Assembly (NCBI RefSeq): GCF_900100625.1
Contig: NZ_FMTY01000001.1
Coordinates: 434,001 to 498,000 of the forward strand
Direction of reading: 5' to 3'
Length of the DNA: 64,000 nt
From: Flavobacterium saliperosum
GTDB lineage: Bacteria; Bacteroidota; Bacteroidia; Flavobacteriales; Flavobacteriaceae
The translations under genes and the position numbers were made by a program. This document shows, piece by piece, positions 32,909 to 42,143 of the stretch. Numbering within the stretch: position 1 is the first letter of the stretch; each line of letters begins with the position of its first letter. The notes under the pieces were generated by a model, which ran no database searches, had not been told where the DNA came from, and saw nothing but the letters and a program-made list of their open reading frames with translations.

Positions 32909-34141
32909 TTAGGAAGCAGCTTGCAAACGCTGCAGTAAATTTTTACTCAGCGAATGTTCTGCGTAATCTTTATCGATAAACAATTCCGTTTCATCGGAAC
33001 TTGGCAAATCGTACATCGCATCCGTTAAAATCGCTTCACAAAGCGAACGCAATCCGCGGGCACCCAATTTGTATTCCAACGCTTTGTCGACAATGAAATC
33101 CAACGCGTCATCCGAAATGGTAAATTCCACATCGTCCATGGCAAACAATTTCTTGTATTGTTTCACCAAAGCGTTTTTAGGTTCCGTAAGAATCGCGCGT
33201 AACGTTTCCTTATCCAACGGATCCATGTGCGTTAACACCGGAAGACGTCCGATGATTTCCGGAATCAATCCGAAGTCCTTAATGTCTTTCGGAATGATGT
33301 ATTGCAATAAATTGTCTTTGTCGATCGCATCGGAGTTTTTAGAAGTCCCGTATCCTACCGCCTGACGGTTCAAACGTTTGGAAATGATTCGTTCGATACC
33401 ATCGAAAGCACCACCGGCAATAAACAGAATGTTCTGCGTATTCACTTCAACGAATTTCTGATCCGGGTGTTTACGACCTCCTTTTGGCGGCACATTCACA
33501 ACCGTTCCTTCCAGCAGCTTCAACAGCGCCTGTTGCACACCTTCTCCCGAAACATCTCGTGTAATGGAAGGGTTGTCGCTCTTACGCGCAATTTTATCAA
33601 TCTCGTCGATGAAAACGATCCCTCTTTCGGCTTTAGCCACATCGTAATCGGCTGCCTGTAACAATCGGGTTAAAATACTTTCCACATCTTCCCCAACGTA
33701 GCCTGCTTCGGTTAATACCGTCGCATCAACAATCGCTAAAGGCACGTTCAGCATTTTGGCAATCGTTTTGGCCACCAAGGTTTTCCCGGTACCGGTTTGC
33801 CCCACCATTACGATGTTACTTTTTTCGATTTCCACTTCATCATCCAATTGCTTTTGCAGCAAACGTTTGTAGTGGTTGTATACCGCCACCGACATCACTT
33901 TTTTGGTCTGATCCTGTCCGATGACATACTGATCTAAAAAGGCACGAATTTCCTTCGGTTTACTCAATACTAAATCGGCAAGCAATCCGGAATTTCCGCT
34001 TTGTTTCAATTCTTCCAATACAATGCCGTGTGCCTGCTCAATACACTTATCACAGATGTGCGCATTGATTCCGGCAATCAGCAAATTAGTCTCTGGCTTT
34101 TTCCTTCCACAAAAAGAACACTCTAATACTTCTTTAGCCAT
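32909..34141 (-). CDS. clpX: ClpX, ATP-dependent unfoldase subunit of ClpXP
   Basis: A 410-residue AAA+ unfoldase. The N-terminal C4 zinc domain is complete (C8, C11, C30, C33). Walker A is GQTGTGKT (114-121), Walker B is IVFIDE (175-180), and the pore loop GYVG lies at 147-150. The ClpP-contacting IGF-like loop is replaced by the usual variant near VGYGTSK. It recognises tagged substrates and threads them into ClpP. It is the last gene of the tig-clpP-clpX series, with 87 nt between clpP and clpX that contain a heptad repeat. Confidence 0.97.
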   Translation of the reverse strand: MAKEVLECSFCGRKKPETNLLIAGINAHICDKCIEQAHGIVLEELKQSGNSGLLADLVLSKPKEIRAFLDQYVIGQDQTKKVMSVAVYNHYKRLLQKQLDDEVEIEKSNIVMVGQTGTGKTLVAKTIAKMLNVPLAIVDATVLTEAGYVGEDVESILTRLLQAADYDVAKAERGIVFIDEIDKIARKSDNPSITRDVSGEGVQQALLKLLEGTVVNVPPKGGRKHPDQKFVEVNTQNILFIAGGAFDGIERIISKRLNRQAVGYGTSKNSDAIDKDNLLQYIIPKDIKDFGLIPEIIGRLPVLTHMDPLDKETLRAILTEPKNALVKQYKKLFAMDDVEFTISDDALDFIVDKALEYKLGARGLRSLCEAILTDAMYDLPSSDETELFIDKDYAEHSLSKNLLQRLQAAS

Positions 34142-34161
34142 TTTTTATATTTTTAAGTAAC

Positions 34162-34221
34162 GGTCTTAAAGCCTACAGTCTAAAGTGTGTTTTGACTTTA
34201 AACCTTCGTCTTTATGACTTT
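34162..34221 (-). repeat. Heptad-spaced repeats in the clpP-clpX spacer
   Basis: GTC/GCC/GTC/GTG at 34163, 34171, 34178 and 34185, then GACTTT-like units at 34194, 34201, 34208 and 34216. The two sets are mutually inverted, and TAAAGT / ACTTTA (34181-34186, 34195-34200) can pair. No gene is present in this 87-nt spacer. Confidence 0.5.
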
Positions 34222-34228
34222 TTGCAAT

Positions 34229-34888
34229 TTAACTTCTTCTCAACACTTCATCGATCATACCGTATTCTTTCGCCTCATCCGCTTTCATCCAGTAATCTCT
34301 TTCACTGTCTTTAAACACTTTATCGTAAGGTTGTTTCGAATGTTTTGAAATGATTTCATACAACTCTTCTTTTAATTTCAACATTTCTCTCAGGTTGATT
34401 TCCATATCGGTAGCAACTCCCTGCGCACCTCCTGAGGGTTGGTGAATCATTACGCGGGAATGGGGTAACGCCGAACGTTTTCCTTCCGCACCGGCACACA
34501 GTAAAACCGCTCCCATGGAAGCCGCCATACCGGTACAAATTGTCGCTACATCCGGTTTTACAAACTGCATGGTATCGTAAATCCCTAAACCGGCATACAC
34601 ACTTCCGCCCGGTGAATTGATATAAATGCTGATGTCTTTAGAGGCATCCACACTTTCCAGGAACAATAACTGTGCCTGAATAATGTTGGCCACATAATCG
34701 TCTACACCTGTACCCATAAAAATGATTCTATCCATCATCAAACGGGAGAATACGTCCATGGAGGCTACGTTTAACTGGCGCTCTTCAATAATATACGGTG
34801 TCATGCTTCCTACGATTTTATCATAGTACATACTGTTAACTCCGTGATGCTTCGTGGCATATTTCTTAAATTCTTTTCCGTAGTTCAT
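34229..34888 (-). CDS. clpP: ATP-dependent Clp protease proteolytic subunit
   Basis: A 219-residue serine protease. The catalytic triad is S124 (TGMAASMGAVLL), H149 (SRVMIHQPSGG) and D198 (DSERDYWM). The glycine-rich NSPGGSVYAGLGIYDTM (91-107) forms the substrate-binding strand region. It has the short N-terminal propeptide common in the phylum. It assembles into the tetradecameric chamber used with ClpX. Located between tig and clpX on the minus strand. Confidence 0.97.
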   Translation of the reverse strand: MNYGKEFKKYATKHHGVNSMYYDKIVGSMTPYIIEERQLNVASMDVFSRLMMDRIIFMGTGVDDYVANIIQAQLLFLESVDASKDISIYINSPGGSVYAGLGIYDTMQFVKPDVATICTGMAASMGAVLLCAGAEGKRSALPHSRVMIHQPSGGAQGVATDMEINLREMLKLKEELYEIISKHSKQPYDKVFKDSERDYWMKADEAKEYGMIDEVLRRS

Positions 34889-34972
34889 AAGGCTGGCTTT
34901 TTAGTTTGTAAAGTTAAAAAAAGCGCCAAACTAAATGTCTGACGCTCAAATATACTTATTTTTTACGAAAAA

Positions 34973-36298
34973 TTATTCTCCGTACATTTCTTTAATAAAG
35001 TCTTGGTAAGAAACTTCTTTAGTCTTGGCAGAAACCTTTTCTTTGAACAAGTTCACCATCTTCTCGCTCATGATTTGCTCTGAAAGACGTTTCACTTCTT
35101 CTTGGTTCGACAATACTCTTGCCACGATTCCGTCAACATCAGCATCCGTAGGGTTCATTTGACCGAACTGTGCCATTTGTTTTTTGATCAATTCCGATGT
35201 AAAGGCTTTTAATTCTTCGAAAGTGGTTTGCAAATTGTTATCCACAATCACTTTTCCTTCGATTAACTGGTAACGCAATCCGTTTTCTGATTTTGCGTAT
35301 TCCTCTTCTGCCTGCTCCGGAGTTAATGGGCTTTCACCAACGGTTTGAATCCATTTTTTAAGGAAGGCAGCCGGTAAGTCGAATTTCGTGCTTTCGATTA
35401 GGAATTCCGTAACATCGTTTAAGAATTTCTGATCGGCCTGAGAAGCGAATTGTTGTTCTGCATCTTCTTTGATTTTCGCTTTCACTTCTTCCACAGAAGT
35501 TACGTTTCCTTCTCCGAACAATTTATCGAACAATTCCTGATTCAATTCCGCTTTTTCAGAAGTATTGATTTCTTCAATTGTAAAGTTTACTTCAATATCC
35601 AATCCGTGAACATTGTCATGATCGACTTTTAGGTAGTCCATTAATTTGTGATCGTCATCAAAAAGACCTTTAGTTCCCAAAGTCACAACATCACCCACTT
35701 TTTTACCGATGAATTTTTTAGCATCCGTTTTTCTTTTGAAAATATCAAGATTGATGTTTACCGTATTGTTAATTCCGTTTTCTTCGTTAGTGAATGTTCC
35801 TCTTACATCGTCTCCTTCTTCAACTTTATCTTTCGAAATTAATTTACCGTATTGCTTTTGGATACGCTCCACTTGCTCGTCCAACATTTTATCGTCGGCA
35901 ATAATGGTATATTTCGTGATTTTGTTTTTTGCGGATAAATCCACCTTGAATTCCGGAGCTAAGCCCAATTCAAATTCGAATTTATAGTTTTCGGCATCCC
36001 AATTGAAATCTTCCGTTATTTTTGGAAGCGGGTTACCAAGAATATCTAATTTTTCTTCAACCAAATAGTTGTTTAATGAATTTTGCAATAATTTGTTCAC
36101 TTCATCCAAAAGAACCGCTTTACCGTATTGTTTCTGAATCAGACTCATTGGCACGGCACCTTTTCTAAATCCTGGAATACTGGCGTTTTTACGGTAATCT
36201 GCTAAAATTTTTTCAACCTGACCTGCATAATCCTCTTTAGTAACCTCAACAGTTACAATCGCATTTAATGCATCTACATTGCTTCTTGTAATATTCAT
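34973..36298 (-). CDS. tig: Trigger factor
   Basis: A 441-residue ribosome-associated chaperone and peptidyl-prolyl isomerase. The ribosome-binding signature GFRKGAVPMSLIQKQYG (about 43-59) is present, followed by a degenerate FKBP-like domain (about 150-245) and the long helical chaperone arms. The FKBP part carries an insertion-like segment and lacks a clear set of the usual aromatic catalytic residues, as in other Bacteroidota. First gene of the tig-clpP-clpX proteostasis cluster; its promoter is flanked by an inverted repeat. Confidence 0.93.
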   Translation of the reverse strand: MNITRSNVDALNAIVTVEVTKEDYAGQVEKILADYRKNASIPGFRKGAVPMSLIQKQYGKAVLLDEVNKLLQNSLNNYLVEEKLDILGNPLPKITEDFNWDAENYKFEFELGLAPEFKVDLSAKNKITKYTIIADDKMLDEQVERIQKQYGKLISKDKVEEGDDVRGTFTNEENGINNTVNINLDIFKRKTDAKKFIGKKVGDVVTLGTKGLFDDDHKLMDYLKVDHDNVHGLDIEVNFTIEEINTSEKAELNQELFDKLFGEGNVTSVEEVKAKIKEDAEQQFASQADQKFLNDVTEFLIESTKFDLPAAFLKKWIQTVGESPLTPEQAEEEYAKSENGLRYQLIEGKVIVDNNLQTTFEELKAFTSELIKKQMAQFGQMNPTDADVDGIVARVLSNQEEVKRLSEQIMSEKMVNLFKEKVSAKTKEVSYQDFIKEMYGE

Positions 36299-36324
36299 TA
36301 TTTTGATTTTTTTACATACTAAAA

Positions 36325-36359
36325 TTGGGTTGCAAAATTATATATTTTTTACAACCCAA
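36325..36359 (-). promoter_or_regulatory. tig promoter with flanking inverted repeat
   Basis: On the minus strand TAATTTTG (36340-36333) fits the -7 consensus, 34 nt before the tig ATG. TTGGGTTG (36325-36332) and CAACCCAA (36352-36359) form a perfect 8-bp inverted repeat with 19 nt between arms, embracing the -7 box. The outer arm may also supply the -33 TTG. Confidence 0.5.
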
Positions 36360-36493
36360 CCAAGTTTTTAACCTATTGTATTTCATTCGATTATAAATAT
36401 TGCCTTTTCCGTGACATCATGAAGCAAACAAAGTGCTATTTATCTTACCCTGTCAGGATTATTCGCTAATCAAAGACAACTGAAAAACTGTGG

Positions 36494-36832
36494 TTAATCT
36501 TTCACAAAAAGATTCAAAACCCATTGACTTACTGAAAGAACCACACTAAAAACCAACGCATTCAGAAAGCTGTCCACTTTAAATTCATCGATAAAATAAT
36601 CGGCAAGCAAAACCATTCCGGCATTGATTACCAAAAGAAACAGCCCCAAAGTCACCACGGTAATGGGTAGCGTAAAGAAAACCAGAACCGGTTTCAGAAA
36701 GGTATTTAACAACGCTAATACCACAGCAACAATCAATGCCGCTTTGATTGTATTCACATGAATGCCAGGAAGGAAATTGGCCAAAACCACAATAAGAATG
36801 GTTGTGAGTAAAAGTCGGATAAGTAAATTCAT
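36494..36832 (-). CDS. Phage-holin-family (superfamily IV) four-helix membrane protein
   Basis: A 112-residue integral-membrane protein with four predicted transmembrane segments (about 2-20, 28-46, 51-74 and 87-108). The pattern LLLTTILIVVLANFLPGI..IKAALIVAVVLALLNTFLKPVLVFFTLPITVVTLGLFLLVINAGMVLL is the common bacterial family annotated as phage holin family IV. Despite that name there are no phage genes nearby, and these proteins are widespread housekeeping membrane proteins of unknown role. The 195 nt between it and tig hold only the tig promoter. Confidence 0.85.
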   Translation of the reverse strand: MNLLIRLLLTTILIVVLANFLPGIHVNTIKAALIVAVVLALLNTFLKPVLVFFTLPITVVTLGLFLLVINAGMVLLADYFIDEFKVDSFLNALVFSVVLSVSQWVLNLFVKD

Positions 36833-36860
36833 TTTATGCGATTTAATATTGTATAAAAAT

Positions 36861-36893
36861 AAAAAAAGCGCTGAAAATCCAGCGCTTTTTTTT
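36861..36893. terminator. Terminator after the SGNH hydrolase gene
   Basis: AAAAAGCGCTG / CAGCGCTTTTT, 11 pairs with a 6-nt loop; the T-run on the minus strand ends the fadL-SGNH unit. Confidence 0.85.
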
Positions 36894-36907
36894 CGAAATA
36901 TTATATT

Positions 36908-38491
36908 TTAGTTTGTCGTCAAAATAGTAACTCCAGGGAAACCTCCAACTTCATGGATTGGTAATTTCGCTTTATAATGCGAATTGATCACTTTAATGAT
37001 TTCATTAGCAATTACCGCATATCCTCTAGGATTTGGATGCACCCCGTCCAAAGAGAATAATACCGTACTGATATTTGAAGTTCCCGCAAAATAGTTCGCC
37101 GTATAAATCTGACCATCATCCAATCGTAAACCGGACACCAAACGATTCATAATCGCATTCATATCCGCCACCGCCAGTCCTTTGGAAGCAGCTATCGCAC
37201 GAATTGAAGTATTATAGGAAGCCGTTGCGTCTGCAATAGCCGTTTTTTCAGTCGGAATTAAGATATGTTTGTCTTCTAACGGATACGTAATACCGTATTT
37301 ATCCAACGGAGCCGGAACACCTGTTGGGGCAGCACCAATTGCAGATCTGGTGGTTAAAAGCACTAAATCCTGAGCCGTAGCCTGTCTTGCCTGACCAAAA
37401 ACAGAACCGTAAAATGCAGCGGTTGCCGCACCAAGTGATGGTGTGAATGCAGCCGTTAACTGAGCCGATAAGTTCGTCAAAGACTCATCTTTAATCAACA
37501 AAGGATTACCCCCGGTAGTTGACAACAAATTGATTCTGTCACCGGCTCCGAAAGCAGTCAGTGCCTGCTTCAAAGGACCATACAATTGCGCATTTAAAGC
37601 ACCTATTGTAGCATCGCCTACGGCCGTATTTCCACCACCCAAAACACTTGACGTTAATGGATTATAAGGCACCGTAGTAAAGAACGGTATGGACGTTACA
37701 CTAGGAATAGTAGCCACCACCCCTTTTGCACCATTTGAAGTAAGCGTATTTACAATTGTAGAATACACACTGGCAAAAACATTTCCATTAGTGATATCGT
37801 TCCCGCCATAAGTTGACGGATCTAAATTTCCTGTTACGTTATGATCGACCCCTACACCACCGGAAGTAGCGAAAGACAACACATCATTGGATCCGATCCA
37901 GTTGGTAAAGAAGGTTGGGTTTTTAGTCATTGCATCACCTAAAACCGTAGCGGTTGGTGAAGTTGCATGACGAACAAAATATGGATTCGACTGACCCAAA
38001 GCAACTCCGGCTACATTTCCGTATCCTGCAGCCAACAAATGAAATGATTTCGCACCCGGAACTCCCATGTTATTATAAGCAGTTGCCTGAAGATTTGAAA
38101 CTTCAATCGTTGGTGTTCCCGCAATAGGCTCTGGCCCTCCTGCTGAGAAATCTATCACCAATCTTGTTCCAGAAATAGGTATTCCTCCTAATGTAAGCCC
38201 GCCAAGATTATTCACATCATCTGCATAAGAAGGCTGTGTAAATGCACCACCTCCAACAACTCCAAATTTCTGTGCCAAAAGGTTCGGATACGAATACGCT
38301 TGTCCTCCACGAGAAACAGTCCCGTCCATGTAACCAGCCGTCAATGAATTTCCAATCGCCACATACGTAGAGAAATCGGCCTCTCCAGCAGAATAGGAAG
38401 CATTCGTTATTTCATTCTCAAATTCCGGCTCACAAGATGCAAACCCTAAAGCTGCCAATACAGCTAAATATATAAATTTATTTTTCATCAT
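36908..38491 (-). CDS. SGNH/GDSL-type lipoprotein hydrolase
   Basis: A 527-residue lipoprotein (lipobox GFASC, C20, followed by acidic EPEFENE suited to surface export). The SGNH serine is S49 in VAIGNSLTAGYMDG, where GDSL reads GNSL. The Asn block is IGSNDVL (about 192-198), and the catalytic Asp-His pair is D482/H485 in LDGVHPNPRGY. It would hydrolyse an ester such as a lipid or acyl-glycan. It starts 15 nt after the FadL-type gene, so a pair of hydrolase plus hydrophobic-compound porin is likely. Confidence 0.88.
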   Translation of the reverse strand: MMKNKFIYLAVLAALGFASCEPEFENEITNASYSAGEADFSTYVAIGNSLTAGYMDGTVSRGGQAYSYPNLLAQKFGVVGGGAFTQPSYADDVNNLGGLTLGGIPISGTRLVIDFSAGGPEPIAGTPTIEVSNLQATAYNNMGVPGAKSFHLLAAGYGNVAGVALGQSNPYFVRHATSPTATVLGDAMTKNPTFFTNWIGSNDVLSFATSGGVGVDHNVTGNLDPSTYGGNDITNGNVFASVYSTIVNTLTSNGAKGVVATIPSVTSIPFFTTVPYNPLTSSVLGGGNTAVGDATIGALNAQLYGPLKQALTAFGAGDRINLLSTTGGNPLLIKDESLTNLSAQLTAAFTPSLGAATAAFYGSVFGQARQATAQDLVLLTTRSAIGAAPTGVPAPLDKYGITYPLEDKHILIPTEKTAIADATASYNTSIRAIAASKGLAVADMNAIMNRLVSGLRLDDGQIYTANYFAGTSNISTVLFSLDGVHPNPRGYAVIANEIIKVINSHYKAKLPIHEVGGFPGVTILTTN

Positions 38492-38506
38492 GATTTTCTT
38501 TTAATA

Positions 38507-39751
38507 TTAGAAGCTATACGTTAAACCAAGACCCGGAGAGAAAACAGTCGATTTGTAAGTTCCTCCAAACGGAATCACATTTCCGTTTTCAGAATAATGA
38601 TTATAAGACGCATCAACTTCATCAAAATGTAAATACAGGAATGAAGCATCCACACCTAATTTTTTATTGATTTGGTACGTCAAACCACCTGTATACCCCA
38701 TAGAATCGTTACGTGGTGTTTCCGGAGCAAAATATCCTGCAGAAATAGGACTTTCATCTTTATACCATCCCGCTCTGAACGTGAATTTATCGTTCGCCAC
38801 ATACTGCGTACCTACACGGTAAGTGTTTGTGTCCTGGTAGTTCCTTGCATTAACAGAAGTTGGCACATTATTTCCGAAATCTACAGTTAACGATTCGTAA
38901 GCACTCCACATTGTTCTGTTATAGTCAAAGGCAATCATCCATTTTTTGGTTACGTTAAAGGACAATCCGGCAGTAAGTTCTGCCGGTAAAGGAAGATCGG
39001 CATCAAAAGTAGTATTGGAATACGTTCCCTGGGCAAAACCAGGCACGTCATTAAATGTAGCGTCACCACCACGGGCTTCCATAATGATTTCAGAACGGTA
39101 GTTAACCCCCAAACGTAAATCTTTACAAGGATTGAACATAAAACCGGCTGTATAACCCCAAGCACTGATTCCAGTAGCTTCCAGGTTCACATCGGATCTG
39201 TTTCCGTTTTCATCTGTCAAGCTTCGGTTTAAATTTCTATTGAATGTAACCGCACCCGTAACATAAATTGGTCCGCCACCAATAGCGAATTCATCGCTAA
39301 CTTTCAATGAAATGGTAGGCTGTACGTAAATCGCTTTCAAATCGATATTGTTCACCAAGTGCGAACCCTGCCAATCCTGATCCCATTCCACTTTACTACC
39401 GTATGGCGTATAAACCGCGATACCTGCAGATAACCATTTGTTTATTTTGTAAGAAGCATACACATTAAAGGGCGTTCCCAAATTGTCTGTGGAATTTTGC
39501 CAATTGTACGTTTCATTTTGAAATTTCGTTTTTGCAAAAAGAGCATTGGCACCAACCGAAGCATTGAATTTATCTTCCAGGAAAGCCATCCCGGCCGGGT
39601 TAAAAAACAAAACTTCAGCACTGTTCACAACGGCCACACCGGTGTGTCCCATCGCAAGCTGCTTCTGTCCCTGTAAACTCACACGATATCCTCCCGCAAA
39701 TGCAGAAGTACCCGCTAAAGCCAGTAATGTTAAAGATAATAGTTTTCTCAT
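38507..39751 (-). CDS. OmpP1/FadL/TodX family outer-membrane transporter
   Basis: A 414-residue beta-barrel protein with signal peptide (MRKLLSLTLLALAGTSAFAGGYRVS). The mature N-terminus GGYRVSLQGQKQLAMGHTGVAVVNSAEVLFFNPAGMAFLE is the FadL hatch signature with the NPA motif. Alternating aromatic strands and a terminal Phe (LGLTYSF) mark the outer-membrane barrel. It would import long-chain fatty acids or other hydrophobic compounds. First gene of a two-gene operon with the SGNH hydrolase. Confidence 0.92.
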   Translation of the reverse strand: MRKLLSLTLLALAGTSAFAGGYRVSLQGQKQLAMGHTGVAVVNSAEVLFFNPAGMAFLEDKFNASVGANALFAKTKFQNETYNWQNSTDNLGTPFNVYASYKINKWLSAGIAVYTPYGSKVEWDQDWQGSHLVNNIDLKAIYVQPTISLKVSDEFAIGGGPIYVTGAVTFNRNLNRSLTDENGNRSDVNLEATGISAWGYTAGFMFNPCKDLRLGVNYRSEIIMEARGGDATFNDVPGFAQGTYSNTTFDADLPLPAELTAGLSFNVTKKWMIAFDYNRTMWSAYESLTVDFGNNVPTSVNARNYQDTNTYRVGTQYVANDKFTFRAGWYKDESPISAGYFAPETPRNDSMGYTGGLTYQINKKLGVDASFLYLHFDEVDASYNHYSENGNVIPFGGTYKSTVFSPGLGLTYSF

Positions 39752-39895
39752 AGTGTTAAAATGTGTTAGTTTTTTTATCAGTTTTTACAAAACATGAACC
39801 CAAATTTATAACAAAATATGGATTTTACAATTTTTTTAAGAAAAATGTTATGCAATCATACTATTTTCTTAAAAACCTTAAAAACAGTGTTAGAT

Positions 39896-40666
39896 TTATT
39901 TTTTCAGGTACTCCAAAACCATTTCATAAAAATCGGCTGGATTTTCAGCATGCAGCCAGTGACCGGCATTTTTTACGGTTTTGATTTCTGCGGACGGAAA
40001 ATGATATTTAATGGTTTCGAAATCGGAATCCAAAATATAGTCGGATTTGTCGCCACGCAGGAATAAAGTAGGTTTGTCGAAATGATTTTCAAACGGAAGC
40101 GCGTTGCCGATTGTTTCAATTTTACGGTTAAAAACATCGAGATTGAATCGGAAGCCCAATTGACCCGGCTCTACCCAATAAAGGTTTTTCAGCAGAAATT
40201 GCCTTGTACCGAAGTCCCTAATATAGCCCGAAAGCGTTTCTTCCACGGCTGCCCTGCTTGGTTTGGCAGAGAAGTCAATCGCATTCAGCCCTGCCAAGAT
40301 AGTCTGATGATGGGGTGCATAATATTTCGGACCGATATCAGCCACAATCAGTTTTTCCACTTTTTCCGGATAAGCCGTTGCGAAAAGCATTGCAATTTTC
40401 CCCCCCATGGAATGACCCAAAAGAGCTATTTTATCTAATTGATGAGTCGCGCAATAGTCATACACATCCTGTACCATGACTTCGTAGGTGAATGCCTCAT
40501 CGTGCGGGCTTTTTCCGTGGTTGCGCATATCCAACAGATGTACCTGAAATCCCTGTTGCGCAAACTGGCTTCCCAATGTTTTCCAATTGTCGGACATCCC
40601 CAGAAATCCATGAATTATCAGCAATGGCGTTCCTTCTCCTTCTATTCTTGAATACAGTTCCATCAC
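39896..40666 (-). CDS. Alpha/beta-hydrolase (YbfF-like esterase)
   Basis: A 256-residue cytosolic hydrolase. Oxyanion HGF (19-21), nucleophile S86 in GHSMGG, and catalytic H236 in NAGHWLHAENP are all visible; the acid is probably in the FLRGDKSDYI segment near 203-212. The closest familiar relative is the YbfF/abhydrolase esterase family. It overlaps the upstream pdxJ by 4 nt (start codon over stop), so it is translated from the pdxJ transcript. Substrate unknown. Confidence 0.88.
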   Translation of the reverse strand: MMELYSRIEGEGTPLLIIHGFLGMSDNWKTLGSQFAQQGFQVHLLDMRNHGKSPHDEAFTYEVMVQDVYDYCATHQLDKIALLGHSMGGKIAMLFATAYPEKVEKLIVADIGPKYYAPHHQTILAGLNAIDFSAKPSRAAVEETLSGYIRDFGTRQFLLKNLYWVEPGQLGFRFNLDVFNRKIETIGNALPFENHFDKPTLFLRGDKSDYILDSDFETIKYHFPSAEIKTVKNAGHWLHAENPADFYEMVLEYLKK

Positions 40667-41376
40667 TTCAGTCTTTGCAGGTACATATTAACCACATTTT
40701 CCAAGCCAAGATACAGCGATTCCGAAATTAAGGCATGACCGATAGAAACTTCCAAAAGGCCCGGAATGTTCTCCTTAAAGAATTTGATGTTGTCCAGACT
40801 CAAATCGTGACCCGCATTAATACCTAACCCTAATTCATTTGCCAAAACAGCCGAAGCCACATAGGGGTCGATTCCTTTTTTATTTCCCAATCCGTACTGA
40901 TGTGCAAAAGCTTCGGTATACAACTCAATTCGGTCGGTACCGGTTGCTTTAGCCCCTTCAATCATTTCCAAAATCGGATCGACAAAAATCGACGTTCGGA
41001 TGCCGTTGTTTTTAAATTCGGCAATAACTTCTTTTAAATACGCTTGGTTTTTCACCGTATCCCAACCCGCATTGGAAGTCAGCGCGCCAATCGCGTCCGG
41101 AACCAAGGTCACCTGAGTCGGTTTGCATTCCATCACCAGATCGATAAAATTATGCTGCGGATTGCCTTCAATATTGTATTCGGTATAAACAACCCCCACC
41201 AAATCGCGGGCGTCCTGATAACGAATGTGTCTTTCATCAGGCCGTGGATGCACTGTTATCCCTTCGGCACCAAAACGCTGAATGTCTTTGGCAACCTGCA
41301 GCAAATTAGGCACATTACCGCCTCGGGAATTCCTAAGCGTGGCGATTTTATTTATGTTTACGGATAATTTAGTCAT
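40663..41376 (-). CDS. pdxJ: Pyridoxine 5'-phosphate synthase
   Basis: A 237-residue TIM-barrel enzyme that condenses 1-deoxyxylulose 5-phosphate with 3-amino-2-oxopropyl phosphate to give pyridoxine 5'-phosphate. Diagnostic segments: KLSVNINKIATLRNSRGG (3-20), GITVHPRPDERHI (about 46-58) and LGINAGHDLSLDNI (about 189-202). The start at 41376 gives this canonical N-terminus; an in-frame ATG seven codons earlier is less likely. First gene of a pair with the alpha/beta-hydrolase. Confidence 0.95.
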   Translation of the reverse strand: MTKLSVNINKIATLRNSRGGNVPNLLQVAKDIQRFGAEGITVHPRPDERHIRYQDARDLVGVVYTEYNIEGNPQHNFIDLVMECKPTQVTLVPDAIGALTSNAGWDTVKNQAYLKEVIAEFKNNGIRTSIFVDPILEMIEGAKATGTDRIELYTEAFAHQYGLGNKKGIDPYVASAVLANELGLGINAGHDLSLDNIKFFKENIPGLLEVSIGHALISESLYLGLENVVNMYLQRLK

Positions 41377-41468
41377 AATAAAATGATTTTCCCACAAAAA
41401 TACAAAGTTAAATTAAGGTAGAATGTCCTATTTTTTGATTATTTTGCAGTCGATTTCAATTTTACACT

Positions 41469-42128
41469 ATGACTGAAATTACCGAATATATCAACAAAGA
41501 AGTGAATCCGATATGCATTGAGGATTCAGTGGAAGTGGCTCAGGATTTATTTCTTGAGTTTCCCTATAGTCATTTTCCGGTTTTGGAAGAGGGTGTTTAC
41601 ATTGGTTGTGCCAGCGCAGACGATGTGGAACTATTGGACAGCGACCGAAAGATTGGCGAATTCCGCTATACTTTCGAGCGCTTTTTTGTAAGAAACTCCA
41701 CGAACTGGCTCGATGTTTTGGAAGTCTTTGCCAAAAACGAAACCAATGTTATTCCTGTTTTGGACGAAACCAATGCCTATATCGGATATTATGAAATGGC
41801 CGATATTATCAAATGCTTTCACGAAACTCCCTTTTTAAAAGAAGACGGCGGTGTTCTTGTGGTGGAAAAAGCCGTAAAAGACTATAAAATGAGTGAAATC
41901 ACTCAGATTGTGGAAAGCAATGGCGCCCGTTTGCTGGGGCTTTTCATTTCGTATTCCGATTTGGAGAAAGTGCAGGTTACTGTAAAACTCAGTCTGGGCG
42001 GCATGAATGAGGTCATCCAAACCTTCCGACGCTACAATTATGAGATTATCAGCGAACATCAGGAAGACGCCTATCTGAACAACCTTAAAGACCGTTCGGA
42101 TTACCTCGACAAATATTTAAACATCTAA
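41469..42128 (+). CDS. CBS-domain protein
   Basis: A 219-residue cytosolic protein. Two CBS units are recognisable (about 1-60 with PICIEDSVEVAQDLFLEFPYSHFPVLEEGVYIGCAS, and about 70-120 with NVIPVLDETNAYIGYYEMADI). The C-terminal part (about 140-210) looks like an ACT-type regulatory fold. Such proteins bind adenine nucleotides and act as energy sensors, but the partner is unknown. It lies 15 nt upstream of nadK on the same strand, and this pairing is repeated across the phylum as I recall, hinting at a link with NAD(P) levels. Confidence 0.82.
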   Translation: MTEITEYINKEVNPICIEDSVEVAQDLFLEFPYSHFPVLEEGVYIGCASADDVELLDSDRKIGEFRYTFERFFVRNSTNWLDVLEVFAKNETNVIPVLDETNAYIGYYEMADIIKCFHETPFLKEDGGVLVVEKAVKDYKMSEITQIVESNGARLLGLFISYSDLEKVQVTVKLSLGGMNEVIQTFRRYNYEIISEHQEDAYLNNLKDRSDYLDKYLNI

Positions 42129-42143
42129 TTGAAAAAACACTGT

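Noticed and set aside
36494..36832. Prophage remnant suggested by the holin family name
   Set aside because: The family is widespread in non-phage context; neighbours are tig and fadL-type housekeeping genes, with no integrase, attachment site or structural phage gene.
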